32,836 nt of DNA from Planctomycetales bacterium (GCA_030612725.1 JAUWNJ010000010.1:1-32836), one strand, 5' to 3'; positions 22,045-28,505 are shown, counted from the first letter of the stretch. Program-made: numbers and translations. Notes: generated by a model not told the origin, from the sequence alone.

Positions 22045-23085
22045 TCAGGCGTCCGCCTCGAACAGTTTTCCGTTTTCTTCGCGGGGCGCGTATTTGACGC
22101 CGAGGTGTTCGTAGGCCTTGATTGTGGCGAGTCGTCCTCTGCGGGTGCGGGCGAGCATACCGGTCTGGAGGAGGAATGGTTCGACGACATCGACGAGCGT
22201 ATCGGTCTCTTCACCGAGCGTAGCGGCGACGGCCTCGATCCCCACAGGCCCGCCGCTGTATGTCTCAATGATGATGCGGAGGAATTGACGGTCCAGTTCG
22301 TCCAGGCCCAGAACGTCTATGCCTTCGAGTTTCAATGCGGCATCGACGGTATCGACCGTCAGTCGGCCGTCGCCTTTGACCTGTGCGTAATCCCGGCAGC
22401 GGCGGAGCAGGCGGTTTGCGATCCGCGGCGTGCCTCGCGCCCGTCGGCTCATCGCCGTCAGCGCGTCTGCGTCGCAGGATAACTGGAGCATCGCCGCCGA
22501 CATCTCAATCCGCTTCAGCAGGTCGGCGTCAGACCAGAACTCCAGGTGATGAGCGATGCCGAACCGCGTCCGCAGCGGCGGGGACAGCAGACCCGCGCGG
22601 GTCGTCGCGCCGATGAGTGTGAAGGGTTTTAATGGTAAGTTAATCGTCCGGCTGTGCATCCCGGAATCGACCACAAAATCGACCTTGAACTCCTCCATCG
22701 CCGGGTAGATGTACTCCTCGACCGCAGGGCTGAGACGGTGGATCTCGTCGATGAACAGCACGTCGGACGCTTCGAGGTTTGTGAGGATTCCTATCAGGTC
22801 GCCGGGGCGCGTCAAGGCCGGGCCTGATGTAACCTTTATCGTCGCAGCCATTTCGTGCGCGATGACATAGGCGAGGGTGGTTTTTCCCAATCCCGGCGGC
22901 CCGTGGAGGAGGACGTGCTCCATCGGTTCGGACCGCTCGCGTGCAGCGGTGACGGCGATGCGAATCTTCTCCATCAGTTCGGGCGAGCCGATACACTCAT
23001 CAAGCCGCCGCGGACGCAAGGCGATATTGAACTGCTCATCGTCAGCGCCGGCGGATTCGCTGGTAATTATCTTTTGTCGTGCCAT
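22045..23085 (-). CDS. ruvB: Holliday junction branch-migration ATPase RuvB
   Basis: A 346-residue AAA+ motor that, with RuvA, drives Holliday-junction branch migration. Full-length and canonical: LRPRRLDECIG near the start, Walker A GPPGLGKTTLA, Walker B VLFIDEIHRL, sensor/arginine region MHSRTINLPLKPFTLIGATTRAGLLSPPLRTRFG, and the C-terminal winged helix with GGPVGIEAVAATLGEE and QTGMLARTRRGR. The start ATG lacks a Shine-Dalgarno sequence because a word-like repeat abuts it. It is the third gene of ruvC-ruvA-ruvB, 39 bp after ruvA. Confidence 0.98.
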   Translation of the reverse strand: MARQKIITSESAGADDEQFNIALRPRRLDECIGSPELMEKIRIAVTAARERSEPMEHVLLHGPPGLGKTTLAYVIAHEMAATIKVTSGPALTRPGDLIGILTNLEASDVLFIDEIHRLSPAVEEYIYPAMEEFKVDFVVDSGMHSRTINLPLKPFTLIGATTRAGLLSPPLRTRFGIAHHLEFWSDADLLKRIEMSAAMLQLSCDADALTAMSRRARGTPRIANRLLRRCRDYAQVKGDGRLTVDTVDAALKLEGIDVLGLDELDRQFLRIIIETYSGGPVGIEAVAATLGEETDTLVDVVEPFLLQTGMLARTRRGRLATIKAYEHLGVKYAPREENGKLFEADA

Positions 23086-23090
23086 TTTTT

Positions 23091-23128
23091 TAGTAGCTGG
23101 TAGTCAGTAGCCAGTGGCCGGTTACTAC
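23091..23128. repeat. Word repeat (TAGTAGC-TAGTCAGTAGCC type) between ruvA and ruvB
   Basis: TAGTAGCTGGTAGTCAGTAG followed by CCAGTGGCCGGTTACTACC carries the same words as 6621-6686 and 8855-8875. It fills the entire ruvA-ruvB spacer, reaches into the 3' end of ruvA, and displaces any ribosome-binding site of ruvB. Confidence 0.6.
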
Positions 23129-23748
23129 CGTCCCCCAGTCTTCAATTTATACACCTTCTGAATAATCTCTTCGGGCGATTGCAGTTCGGGCGCGACGGCG
23201 ATTACCCGCTCGACCAGCGCGATCGCGTCTGCGCGTCGTTCGCCGAGTTGCACCAGTACGGCGACGGCTTCTGCGGCGGATTCGGGGATCTCTGCCTCAT
23301 CCGAAGGCGTCAGTTCGCCGGCGAATTCGTCGGCTTTGCCCGAAAGTTCGGCGATAATCTGCTCTGCGGTGCGCTTACCGATTTCCGGCAAGGCGACGAG
23401 GAATTTCGCGTCCTTGTTGGCGATGGCGGCGGCGACTTCCGTCGGCGGGCGAACCAGGGCGCGCAGGGCCTTGCGGATGCCGATGCCCTTGACCGTCGTG
23501 AACAGGCTGAAGAAATCTCGGTCAGCCTCATTCATGAAACCGATAAGCCTCGGCGTCTGAACGCCGTGAGACGGATTACCCTCGAAATAGTGAATCGTGT
23601 GAAGAATGACGTCCTGGCCCGCGCGCCGGCTAAGCCGCTCGACGTCGCATGCCGGTACCAGCACCTCGTACCACATCCCGCCGCCGACGTCGATCAAAGC
23701 CGACGAACCGGCAATCTCCTCCAACCGTCCTGTAATACGGGCTATCAT
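23125..23748 (-). CDS. ruvA: Holliday junction binding protein RuvA
   Basis: A 207-residue protein that binds four-way junctions and loads RuvB. The N-terminal OB domain begins MIARITGRLEEIAGSSALIDVGGGMWYEVLVP. Paired helix-hairpin-helix motifs appear as FFSLFTTVKGIGIRKALRAL and FLVALPEIGKRTAEQIIAELSGK, and the C-terminal RuvB-contacting domain as EAVAVLVQLGERRADAIALVERV. Length is normal. No clear ribosome-binding site precedes the ATG. It lies 32 bp after ruvC in the same direction; that gap holds TTTTAG/CTAAAA arms around GCGCCGTTCGCGG words. Confidence 0.97.
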   Translation of the reverse strand: MIARITGRLEEIAGSSALIDVGGGMWYEVLVPACDVERLSRRAGQDVILHTIHYFEGNPSHGVQTPRLIGFMNEADRDFFSLFTTVKGIGIRKALRALVRPPTEVAAAIANKDAKFLVALPEIGKRTAEQIIAELSGKADEFAGELTPSDEAEIPESAAEAVAVLVQLGERRADAIALVERVIAVAPELQSPEEIIQKVYKLKTGGR

Positions 23749-23780
23749 CTGTGAACTGTTTTAGCCGCGAACGGCGCGAA

Positions 23781-24287
23781 CTAAAACACCTTTTTCAAAA
23801 ATGCCTGCTTCCCTGCGCATAGCGCGATGGCCAAAGCGTCGGCTACGTCGGGTGGTTGCGGTAATTCCTTCAATTTGCAGACGGCCTGGATTGACCGCTG
23901 GACCTGCTGCTTGGACGCATGGCCGTTGCCGGTCAGTGAGCGTTTTATCGTTGTGGCGGGAAGGTCATGGACAGCCACGCCCGCTACCGAGCATGCCAGA
24001 AGAATTACACCCCGCGCGTGCCCCATCAATATAGACGTGTGCGGATGACGGTAATGGGCGTAGAGTTTTTCGACGGCTGCGAGATCGGGCTTCAGTTCGG
24101 CGATGATTTCCGTCAGGTCGGCGTGGATTTGCGCGATACGCCCAGCCATGTCGCTCTTGGCGTCGGTCTGGATGGTTCCCGCCTCGATAATCACCGGCTC
24201 GCGCCGGCCGAAATCAACGGCGGCGTATCCGGTAATGTTCAAGCCCGGATCAATTCCCAGGATGCGATATGTCTGACCGGTGCTCAA
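23781..24287 (-). CDS. ruvC: Holliday junction resolvase RuvC
   Basis: A 168-residue endonuclease that cuts Holliday junctions after RuvAB migration. Catalytic acids are visible: Asp in GIDPGLNITGYA near the start, Glu in AAVEKLYAHYRH, and the Asp pair in DVADALAIALCAGK near the C-terminus. The conserved GNGHASKQQVQ loop is present. The frame is open upstream to 24407, but that part overlaps the nucleotidyltransferase relic and has no RuvC homology. I therefore take TTG 24287, which overlaps the relic's stop (TTGA) and gives the usual length. It has no strong Shine-Dalgarno sequence. Confidence 0.93.
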   Translation of the reverse strand: MSTGQTYRILGIDPGLNITGYAAVDFGRREPVIIEAGTIQTDAKSDMAGRIAQIHADLTEIIAELKPDLAAVEKLYAHYRHPHTSILMGHARGVILLACSVAGVAVHDLPATTIKRSLTGNGHASKQQVQRSIQAVCKLKELPQPPDVADALAIALCAGKQAFLKKVF

Positions 24288-24503
24288 TCGGAACTTTCGT
24301 CTTCTCCGAGTGCTTCCAGATCGGCCAGGTCCTGTTGCCGACCGACGGCTCTCTTGTTTCTGATGAGATCGCGGCGCCCGATGAAAAAGACGGAGACTTC
24401 GGCGCACTTACCGGACGCCTTCTCCGCCCACGATAACAAATTCGATACCGTTAGCGACGAATAACTCTAACAACTCTTTGAAGTCTTTTGGTATGTCGTC
24501 CAT
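24284..24503 (-). pseudogene. Internally deleted nucleotidyltransferase (AbiEii/DUF6036-like) relic
   Basis: From ATG 24503 the frame reads MDDIPKDFKELLELFVANG, then IEFVIVGG, the N-terminus typical of AbiEii-type and related nucleotidyltransferases, and stops at EGVR. In another frame the C-terminal signature resumes as FFIGRRDLIRNKRAVGRQ, then QDLADLEALGEDESSD, ending at 24284. The central part holding the catalytic acids (about 100 residues) is gone. The remaining 220 bp are not a multiple of three, so nothing full-length can be made. The relic overlaps its small partner gene upstream and touches the ruvC start downstream. Intact relatives act as type IV toxins or antiphage factors. Confidence 0.78.
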
Positions 24504-24651
24504 ATCGCTGTGCCCGTAAAAAATCTACCGCGTTGACGCGTTCTTCAGGCGTCCGGCTGAGCCAGTATTGCAAATCGTCGCCAGCGCCGGACCTGTCGTG
24601 AAGGTGTCTTTTTGTAACGACCTTTTCGATCACTTTCACCAGTATCCGCAA
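24451..24651 (-). CDS. Small partner protein of the nucleotidyltransferase module
   Basis: A protein of up to 66 residues with the recognisable pattern DDLQYWLSRTPEERVNAVDFLR and RLQRVVRVIRR. In other genomes this small family precedes a nucleotidyltransferase of the type found as a relic just downstream. It is presumed to be the antitoxin or regulator of that pair. Start codons are all non-ATG (TTG 24651, GTG 24639 or 24633) and no clear ribosome-binding site is visible, so the start is uncertain. The last 53 bases overlap the nucleotidyltransferase frame, with RLQRV in one frame and DFKEL in the other. It may be an orphan now that the partner is broken. Confidence 0.65.
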   Translation of the reverse strand: MRILVKVIEKVVTKRHLHDRSGAGDDLQYWLSRTPEERVNAVDFLRAQRYGRHTKRLQRVVRVIRR

Positions 24652-24703
24652 TAGCCCCAGTCAAGTAAAGCGATAAGATACTCAAAGCGGCGGGGAACGC
24701 GGG

Positions 24704-24732
24704 TTGCTTGCAGGCGGTATTCGTGCCATAAT
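24704..24732 (+). promoter_or_regulatory. Promoter candidate for the membrane-anchored gene at 24774
   Basis: TTGCTT (24704-24709), 17 bases, CATAAT (24727-24732). The -10 matches five of six consensus positions and the -35 three of six. Transcription would begin about 35 bases before the start codon. Confidence 0.35.
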
Positions 24733-24773
24733 TTCCGCATAAGAATGGTTTTGGTTGAAAAGAGGTTTGCGTG

Positions 24774-25448
24774 ATGAGTCCCGGATTAATCGTCATTATC
24801 GCCATAGTGGTAATCGCGGCTATTATCTATTCCTACTATGTAACCGCCCAGCGACGCAAGGAACTCTGCGCGTGGGCGCACAGTCACGGGATGAGTTTCA
24901 CCCCGGCCAAGGATCACAGTTTCGACGACTACTTCAGCAATTTCAAATGCCTCCGCCAAGGCCACAGCCGATACGCATACAACATTATGGAAGGCCAATG
25001 GAATAATCTGGCGATAAAGGCCTTCGATTACCATTACGCGACCGGGTCGGGCAAAAACCGCTCCGACCACTACTTCTCTGCTGTCATTCTCGCCGGCGGT
25101 ATTCCGCTCAAACCTCTATATATCCGACGCGAGAATTTCTTCGATAAACTGACGGAATTTGTCGGGTTCGACGACATCGACTTTGAGTCCGCAGAATTCA
25201 GCCGGAAGTTTTACGTCAAGAGCTCCGACAAGCGATGGGCCTACGACGTAATCCACGCCCGGATGATGGAATATCTCATGGCCGCCCCCGATTTCGGTAT
25301 CCAGTTTGACTTGATGCACATAATCGCCTGGCGAAGCCAGCGGTTCAAACCGGCGGATTTCCAGGCAGCCGCCGAATTAATCAGCGGAATCCTCGACCGC
25401 CTGCCGGAATACGTCGTCCGGCAACAGAAAGGAGAAGTGTTATCGTAG
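24774..25448 (+). CDS. Membrane-anchored protein of unknown function linked to LemA
   Basis: A 224-residue protein with one N-terminal membrane segment (LIVIIAIVVIAAIIYSYYV, about 4-22) and a soluble domain containing ELCAWAHSHGMSFTPAKDHSFDDYF, GSGKNRSDHYFSAVILAGGIPL, FDDIDFESAEFSRKFYVKS and HARMMEYLMAAP. I do not recognise the family with certainty; its place before lemA recalls the DUF3137-type neighbours of lemA. GTG 24771 immediately precedes ATG 24774; AGAGG lies upstream of both. Its last 30 bases are repeated exactly at 26212-26241, just before lemA. The original gene probably ended TGA overlapping the lemA ATG before a cassette inserted there. Confidence 0.8.
   Translation: MSPGLIVIIAIVVIAAIIYSYYVTAQRRKELCAWAHSHGMSFTPAKDHSFDDYFSNFKCLRQGHSRYAYNIMEGQWNNLAIKAFDYHYATGSGKNRSDHYFSAVILAGGIPLKPLYIRRENFFDKLTEFVGFDDIDFESAEFSRKFYVKSSDKRWAYDVIHARMMEYLMAAPDFGIQFDLMHIIAWRSQRFKPADFQAAAELISGILDRLPEYVVRQQKGEVLS
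25417..25446. repeat. 30-bp direct repeat, left copy
   Basis: Identical over 30 bases to 26212-26241, beginning TCCGGCAACAGAAAGGAGAA. The left copy forms the last codons of the membrane-anchored gene; its stop is completed by insert sequence (TAG). Together they bound the toxin-antitoxin insert. Confidence 0.92.
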
Positions 25449-25466
25449 TACCTCTACGCAAAGCAA

Positions 25467-25643
25467 TCACCTTGAGGTTGTGTGTGCGGCGGATGCTTTG
25501 GATGAGTTGATTCGCTGCTGCAATTTTCCTCCTGCCCGGCGAAAAAAGGCGACCTCTTCAGATGGCGTCATTCCCTTGATCTGCCGACGAATCTCTTCCT
25601 GACAGGTTTGTTTCATTTCAACGCAATCAAACGTCTTCTTCAT
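25467..25643 (-). CDS. Small antitoxin-like protein of PIN module
   Basis: A 58-residue protein beginning MKKTFDCVEMKQTCQEEIRR, then QIKGMTPSEEVAFFRR. This pattern resembles short proteins found next to PIN-domain genes of the type at 25627-26101, in which a KTFDCVEMK start and an R-x-I-x-GMT-x-EE segment recur. It is presumed to be the antitoxin partner. It has an excellent ribosome-binding site (GGAGGTGA, seven bases before ATG) and overlaps the 3' end of the PIN gene by 17 bp. The order is therefore toxin first, antitoxin second, in one transcript. The C-terminus is Ser/Ala-rich and basic. It appears intact. Confidence 0.75.
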   Translation of the reverse strand: MKKTFDCVEMKQTCQEEIRRQIKGMTPSEEVAFFRRAGGKLQQRINSSKASAAHTTSR

Positions 25644-26101
25644 AATCTATCACCTCCAAAGGTGAACGGATATCCACAGCGTGGTAGCCGAACATAGTGT
25701 TTACCGCGTTATAGAGGCGTATTTTCTCAAAATGGACAATATGTTTGAAATTCCAACTTACAATCAGGTCCGCTCCGGCCACTGTCGCAGCGGCTACATG
25801 GGTAGCGTCGCCAATCGATTTTTCGCCAACTATCTTTTCGGCAATGTAGGCATTGCGAAGGGTGAGAATCTCTTCATCCACTGCAACCATCTGCATGTAG
25901 GTATTCATATCCCCAAAGTGTTTTTGCACACGCGCCGGAGCCAGATCGATTTCACTGGCAGATACATCCGACACCAACAGTATAAAACGTAAAACGCCCC
26001 AAACCGACCAAATGGAAGAATGCTTTACTGGACTCGCTGAACTCCTCATCAAAAACTCCACCGAATACAGAGGTGTCCGTATAGGCCCGAAGAATTTTCA
26101 T
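25627..26101 (-). pseudogene. PIN-domain toxin gene disrupted by a one-base frameshift
   Basis: From ATG 26101 the product reads MKILRAYTDTSVFGGVFDEEF and on to GLGRFTFYTV. The first acidic residue of the PIN nuclease site is the Asp of YTDTSV. After 25984-25987 the frame shifts and continues FILLVSDVSASEIDL, then DEEILTLRNAYIAE, SIGDATHVAAATVAGADLIVSWNFKHIV, ending at VIDYEEDV. The second half carries the other PIN acids (GDATH, GADLIVSWN). Removing one base of a TTTT run would give a normal protein of about 158 residues. The family cleaves RNA. As it stands only truncated product is made. It is followed by the small antitoxin with a 17-bp overlap. Confidence 0.82.
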
Positions 26102-26132
26102 GTTTTCCGCTTTCAAAGCAAGCCCGCACGCC

Positions 26133-26155
26133 GAAGGACATTGCACTTGTCCTTC
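26133..26155. promoter_or_regulatory. Operator candidate in the PIN module leader
   Basis: GAAGGACA (26133-26140) and TGTCCTTC (26148-26155) are perfect 8-bp inverted arms around seven bases. They lie between a minus-strand TATAAT (26167-26172) and the PIN start at 26101, the usual place for toxin-antitoxin autoregulation. Confidence 0.45.
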
Positions 26156-26211
26156 CATACAAAATCATTATAACGCATACATTGGAACAGCGTAAGAAAA
26201 AGTCTTTGGCA

Positions 26212-26241
26212 TCCGGCAACAGAAAGGAGAAGTGTTATCGT
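26212..26241. repeat. 30-bp direct repeat, right copy
   Basis: Identical to 25417-25446. This copy holds AAAGGAGAAG, the ribosome-binding site for lemA. Its sequence would read in frame as the last codons of the upstream gene followed by TGA overlapping the lemA ATG. Confidence 0.92.
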
Positions 26242-26242
26242 G

Positions 26243-26824
26243 ATGATATTGGCCCGAGCGGAAATGGTTCCACTGTATATCGTCCTTGGTTTGGTCTTTC
26301 TGGTCGTTATATGGGTGGTGGCTACGTACAACGTGCTGGTGCGGCTTCGTCAGCACGTCAAGGAATCGTGGTCGGGGATAGATACCGAACTCCGTCGCCG
26401 GTACGACCTGATTCCCAACCTCGTTGAGGCCGTCAAGGGCTACGCCGCACACGAGCAGCAGGTGCTGGTGGCAGTTACCGAGGCCCGTAACCGTGCTGCC
26501 GACTCGTCCGGCTCGCCGGAATCGCAGGCAAAGGACGAAAACGCCTTCGTCGGTTCGCTCAAGCAACTGTTCGCTCTTGCGGAAAATTACCCCGACCTCA
26601 AGGCCAACGAGAATTTCCTCCAACTCCAGAAGGAATTGGCCAACACCGAGGACCGCATCCAGGCTGCCCGGCGGTTCTACAACGCCAACGTCCGCGACAT
26701 CAACACCCGCGTCGAGGTTTTTCCATCAAATCTTATCGCCGGGATGTTCAAGTTCACAAAGGAAGAGTTCTTCGAGATAGAAGACGCCGGCGTCCGCCTC
26801 CCGCCGCAGGTGAAACTACAATAA
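26243..26824 (+). CDS. lemA: LemA family membrane protein
   Basis: A 193-residue protein with one N-terminal membrane segment (VPLYIVLGLVFLVVIWVVATYN, about 8-29) followed by the LemA helical bundle. The signature is clear: NVLVRLRQHVKESWSGIDTELRRRYDLIPNLVEAVKGYAAHE, then LFALAENYPDLKANENFLQLQKELANTEDRIQAARRFYN and a C-terminal GMFKFTKEEFFEIEDAGVRLPPQVKLQ. LemA proteins are inner-membrane proteins of poorly defined role, linked to envelope stress. ATG 26243 is preferred, with AAAGGAGAAG upstream; GTG 26240 is also possible. It was probably once directly coupled to the gene at 24774; the PIN cassette now separates them. Confidence 0.93.
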   Translation: MILARAEMVPLYIVLGLVFLVVIWVVATYNVLVRLRQHVKESWSGIDTELRRRYDLIPNLVEAVKGYAAHEQQVLVAVTEARNRAADSSGSPESQAKDENAFVGSLKQLFALAENYPDLKANENFLQLQKELANTEDRIQAARRFYNANVRDINTRVEVFPSNLIAGMFKFTKEEFFEIEDAGVRLPPQVKLQ

Positions 26825-26854
26825 GTTGCTCGGTGATTTTTCGGGTTCGTTGCA

Positions 26855-26870
26855 TATAATGCGGTATAAT
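26855..26870 (+). promoter_or_regulatory. Two TATAAT boxes upstream of the first MNT gene
   Basis: TATAAT occurs at 26855-26860 and 26865-26870. The second is 30 bases from the MNT start, the same distance as TACAAT (30941-30946) in the paralogous module, and the sequence between is conserved. No strong -35 is visible. Confidence 0.5.
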
Positions 26871-26894
26871 GGCATCAAGCGAGAGGTTAAGATT

Positions 26895-27176
26895 ATGAGT
26901 TGCGATATTACAGAGTCAATCCGCAAGGCCGCCGAGGTCTTGAAGGCGGCTGGGGCCAAAGAGGTGTACGTCTTCGGTTCGGCGGCGACGGGCGAGATGG
27001 ACGAATACTCCGACGTTGACATGGCCGTCGCGGGCCTGCCGGCGGAGGTGTTCTTTCGGGCAATGGGAGAGGCCGGAGATGTCCTTCATCGCCAGTTGGA
27101 CCTTATAAGTCTGGATCATGACAGCCCATTTACCAGATACCTCAAAGGAGAAGGGGAACTCAGGCGTGTGGGATAA
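26895..27176 (+). CDS. MNT-domain nucleotidyltransferase antitoxin, copy 1
   Basis: A 93-residue minimal nucleotidyltransferase with the GSx10DxD active site (GSAATGEMDEYSDVDMAV). It belongs to the MntA-type antitoxins, which in characterised cases AMPylate and silence a HEPN RNase partner. About two thirds identical by eye to the copy at 30971-31252. The ATG follows GAGAGG. The stop overlaps the GTG start of a HEPN partner exactly as in the other copy, but that partner breaks off after about five recognisable codons at an AT-rich repeat. The antitoxin is therefore an orphan here. It may act on the partner of the paralogous module. Confidence 0.85.
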   Translation: MSCDITESIRKAAEVLKAAGAKEVYVFGSAATGEMDEYSDVDMAVAGLPAEVFFRAMGEAGDVLHRQLDLISLDHDSPFTRYLKGEGELRRVG

Positions 27177-27231
27177 ACTCCGCAAGCAAATCACAGTAAA
27201 TAGAGGAATTAAGGGAATTGAATTAAGGTGA
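27166..27231 (+). pseudogene. Truncated HEPN toxin remnant
   Basis: GTG 27166 overlaps the MNT stop as in the intact module. VWDKL matches VWDEL of the HEPN gene at 31242, after which the sequence becomes low-complexity AATTAAGG repeats and stops after 21 codons. The rest of the gene is not found nearby. Confidence 0.75.
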
Positions 27232-27412
27232 ATTAAGGGAATTAAGGGGACGTAATTATAATTATAATTAAGGGGACGGAGCACTTAATTATTACCACAT
27301 AGCCGAAACTACCACAGAAAACAATCTGCGGCAAAATAATTAAGTGCTCCGTCCCCTTAATTCCAGAAAACAATCTGCGGCAAAATAATTAAGTGCTCCG
27401 TCCCCTTAATTC
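27203..27412. repeat. AT-rich repeat element with 28-bp inverted repeats and a 49-bp tandem duplication
   Basis: GAATTAAGG words (27203-27250) lead into a 28-base arm (27266-27293, core GGGGACGGAGCACTTAATTA). The arm's exact reverse complement occurs twice (27335-27362 and 27384-27411) because a 49-bp unit is tandemly duplicated (27315-27363, 27364-27412). Words of the CTCCGTCCCCTTAATT kind commonly flank REP-associated Y1-type transposases; none is encoded here. Confidence 0.85.
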
Positions 27413-27467
27413 CTCTAATTCCCGCTCATGTCGTCAAGAAGCAGGCAAAAGCCGCAGGATAGTTGTC

Positions 27468-27500
27468 GTCCGCCTCTCGCCACAGGTGAATCTGCGTTAA
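27468..27500 (+). pseudogene. 3' fragment of a second lemA-like gene
   Basis: Reads VRLSPQVNLR and stop, matching the lemA ending VRLPPQVKLQ and stop (26792-26824) at roughly 27 of 33 bases. Upstream sequence is not LemA-like. It suggests that a lemA-containing segment was duplicated and then lost apart from its end. Confidence 0.55.
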
Positions 27501-27521
27501 GCCCCCCGTCGGCCCTAATCC

Positions 27522-28466
27522 TCACAGGATAATGGGGTTCGTCCAGGCCTGTCGCCCTGATGAATCGGTAACAGTGGCGCGGATGTAGGGCCAGAGACTG
27601 GTCTCGTCGGTTACGTCAATGGCGAAGGAGGTGATAGTCTCGCCTTCGTCGGCCCGGCGGCGGCGACCCAGACCGGAAGGTCCTGCCGAAAAGCATATCT
27701 TTGCCGCCGGCGAGCAGCGCACCTGTATCTTACCGTCGGCGATGCGGAAGTCGTGTATCTCAGGCCCGTTCGAGACATAGCATGCCCCGGTGCGAACAGC
27801 GCCGGCGACGTTCTCGGCGGTCGGGGCGGGCATCTTCAGCCACGTCCAGCATCCGAACACCTCTTCGGTATCAACGCGGTGTGCGTCGTCGTTGCCGACG
27901 GCCGGCAAGACCCACCCGCGGTCCAGCGCGATGGACCATTCGTTCTCGCTGGAGGGTCGGCCGTTAAGGTCGCATCCGGCATTGTAAATCTCTATGGCGA
28001 CCAGGCCCTCCAGGTTCCTGAAGTCCTCGTATCCGAACCCGCCCCAAGACGGATGGGCTATGAAGGTTTCGCCTCCGGCGGCGCGGACCTGCGCGATGCA
28101 ACGATTGGCGTCGTCGGGGTCGTCGAATTTGAATCCGTGGGGAATGTTCAGCGCGATCAGGTGATAGAGGTCGAAATTCCCCGAAGTGGCGGGATCGTAT
28201 CTCTTTTTTATGTGTTCGAATTCGCATGTCGGGCAGACGGGATGATACTCCATCCCGCCGACCACGAGCATCCGCTCATCGGTGAGGCTTCGCACGTCAT
28301 TGGTGGCGACGTGGTCGGTCAGGGCCAGGACGTCGTAGCCGGCCCGACGGTACTGCTCGACGCGATCGGCGGGGGAAAGTTGCCCGTCCGAGACCGTCGT
28401 GTGTGCGTGCAGGTCGGCCTTGTACCACTTACCGGGCAATTCGAATGGGTTAACAAGATGTTGCAT
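27522..28466 (-). CDS. PHP-domain metallohydrolase (CehA/McbA-like)
   Basis: A 314-residue cytoplasmic protein of the PHP superfamily, which performs metal-dependent phosphoester or ester hydrolysis. Ligand motifs in order: KADLHAHTTVSDG (HxH), LALTDHVA, VGGMEYHP, IAHPSWGG and VGNDDAHRV. This arrangement, with a carboxy-terminal beta domain (YVSNGPEIHDFRI to the end), fits the CehA/McbA subfamily. Substrate unknown. ATG 28466 and GTG 28469 are both possible after AAGGAG. It follows the TIGR03790 gene by about 40 bp in the same direction and may share its transcript. Confidence 0.85.
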   Translation of the reverse strand: MQHLVNPFELPGKWYKADLHAHTTVSDGQLSPADRVEQYRRAGYDVLALTDHVATNDVRSLTDERMLVVGGMEYHPVCPTCEFEHIKKRYDPATSGNFDLYHLIALNIPHGFKFDDPDDANRCIAQVRAAGGETFIAHPSWGGFGYEDFRNLEGLVAIEIYNAGCDLNGRPSSENEWSIALDRGWVLPAVGNDDAHRVDTEEVFGCWTWLKMPAPTAENVAGAVRTGACYVSNGPEIHDFRIADGKIQVRCSPAAKICFSAGPSGLGRRRRADEGETITSFAIDVTDETSLWPYIRATVTDSSGRQAWTNPIIL

Positions 28467-28505
28467 CACAGGTGTCTCCTTGAGTCTGGTTTTTCTCGCG
28501 CTGTT

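Larger units (their letters stand above)
25447..26211. mobile_element. Inserted PIN toxin-antitoxin cassette (765 bp)
   Basis: The segment between the two 30-bp direct repeats holds only a small antitoxin-like gene and a frameshifted PIN-domain gene, both on the opposite strand to the flanking genes and with lower GC. Removing it together with one repeat copy would restore an upstream gene ending TGA overlapping the lemA ATG. No transposase, integrase or terminal inverted repeat is visible. The mechanism is unknown. Confidence 0.72.

Noticed and set aside
24774-25448. Assignment of the membrane-anchored protein to DUF3137
   Set aside because: The lemA neighbourhood suggests it, but I cannot match enough residues to support the family name.
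27315-27412. Possible CRISPR-like array
   Set aside because: Only two immediately adjacent 49-bp copies without spacers, so it is a tandem duplication within a repeat element.
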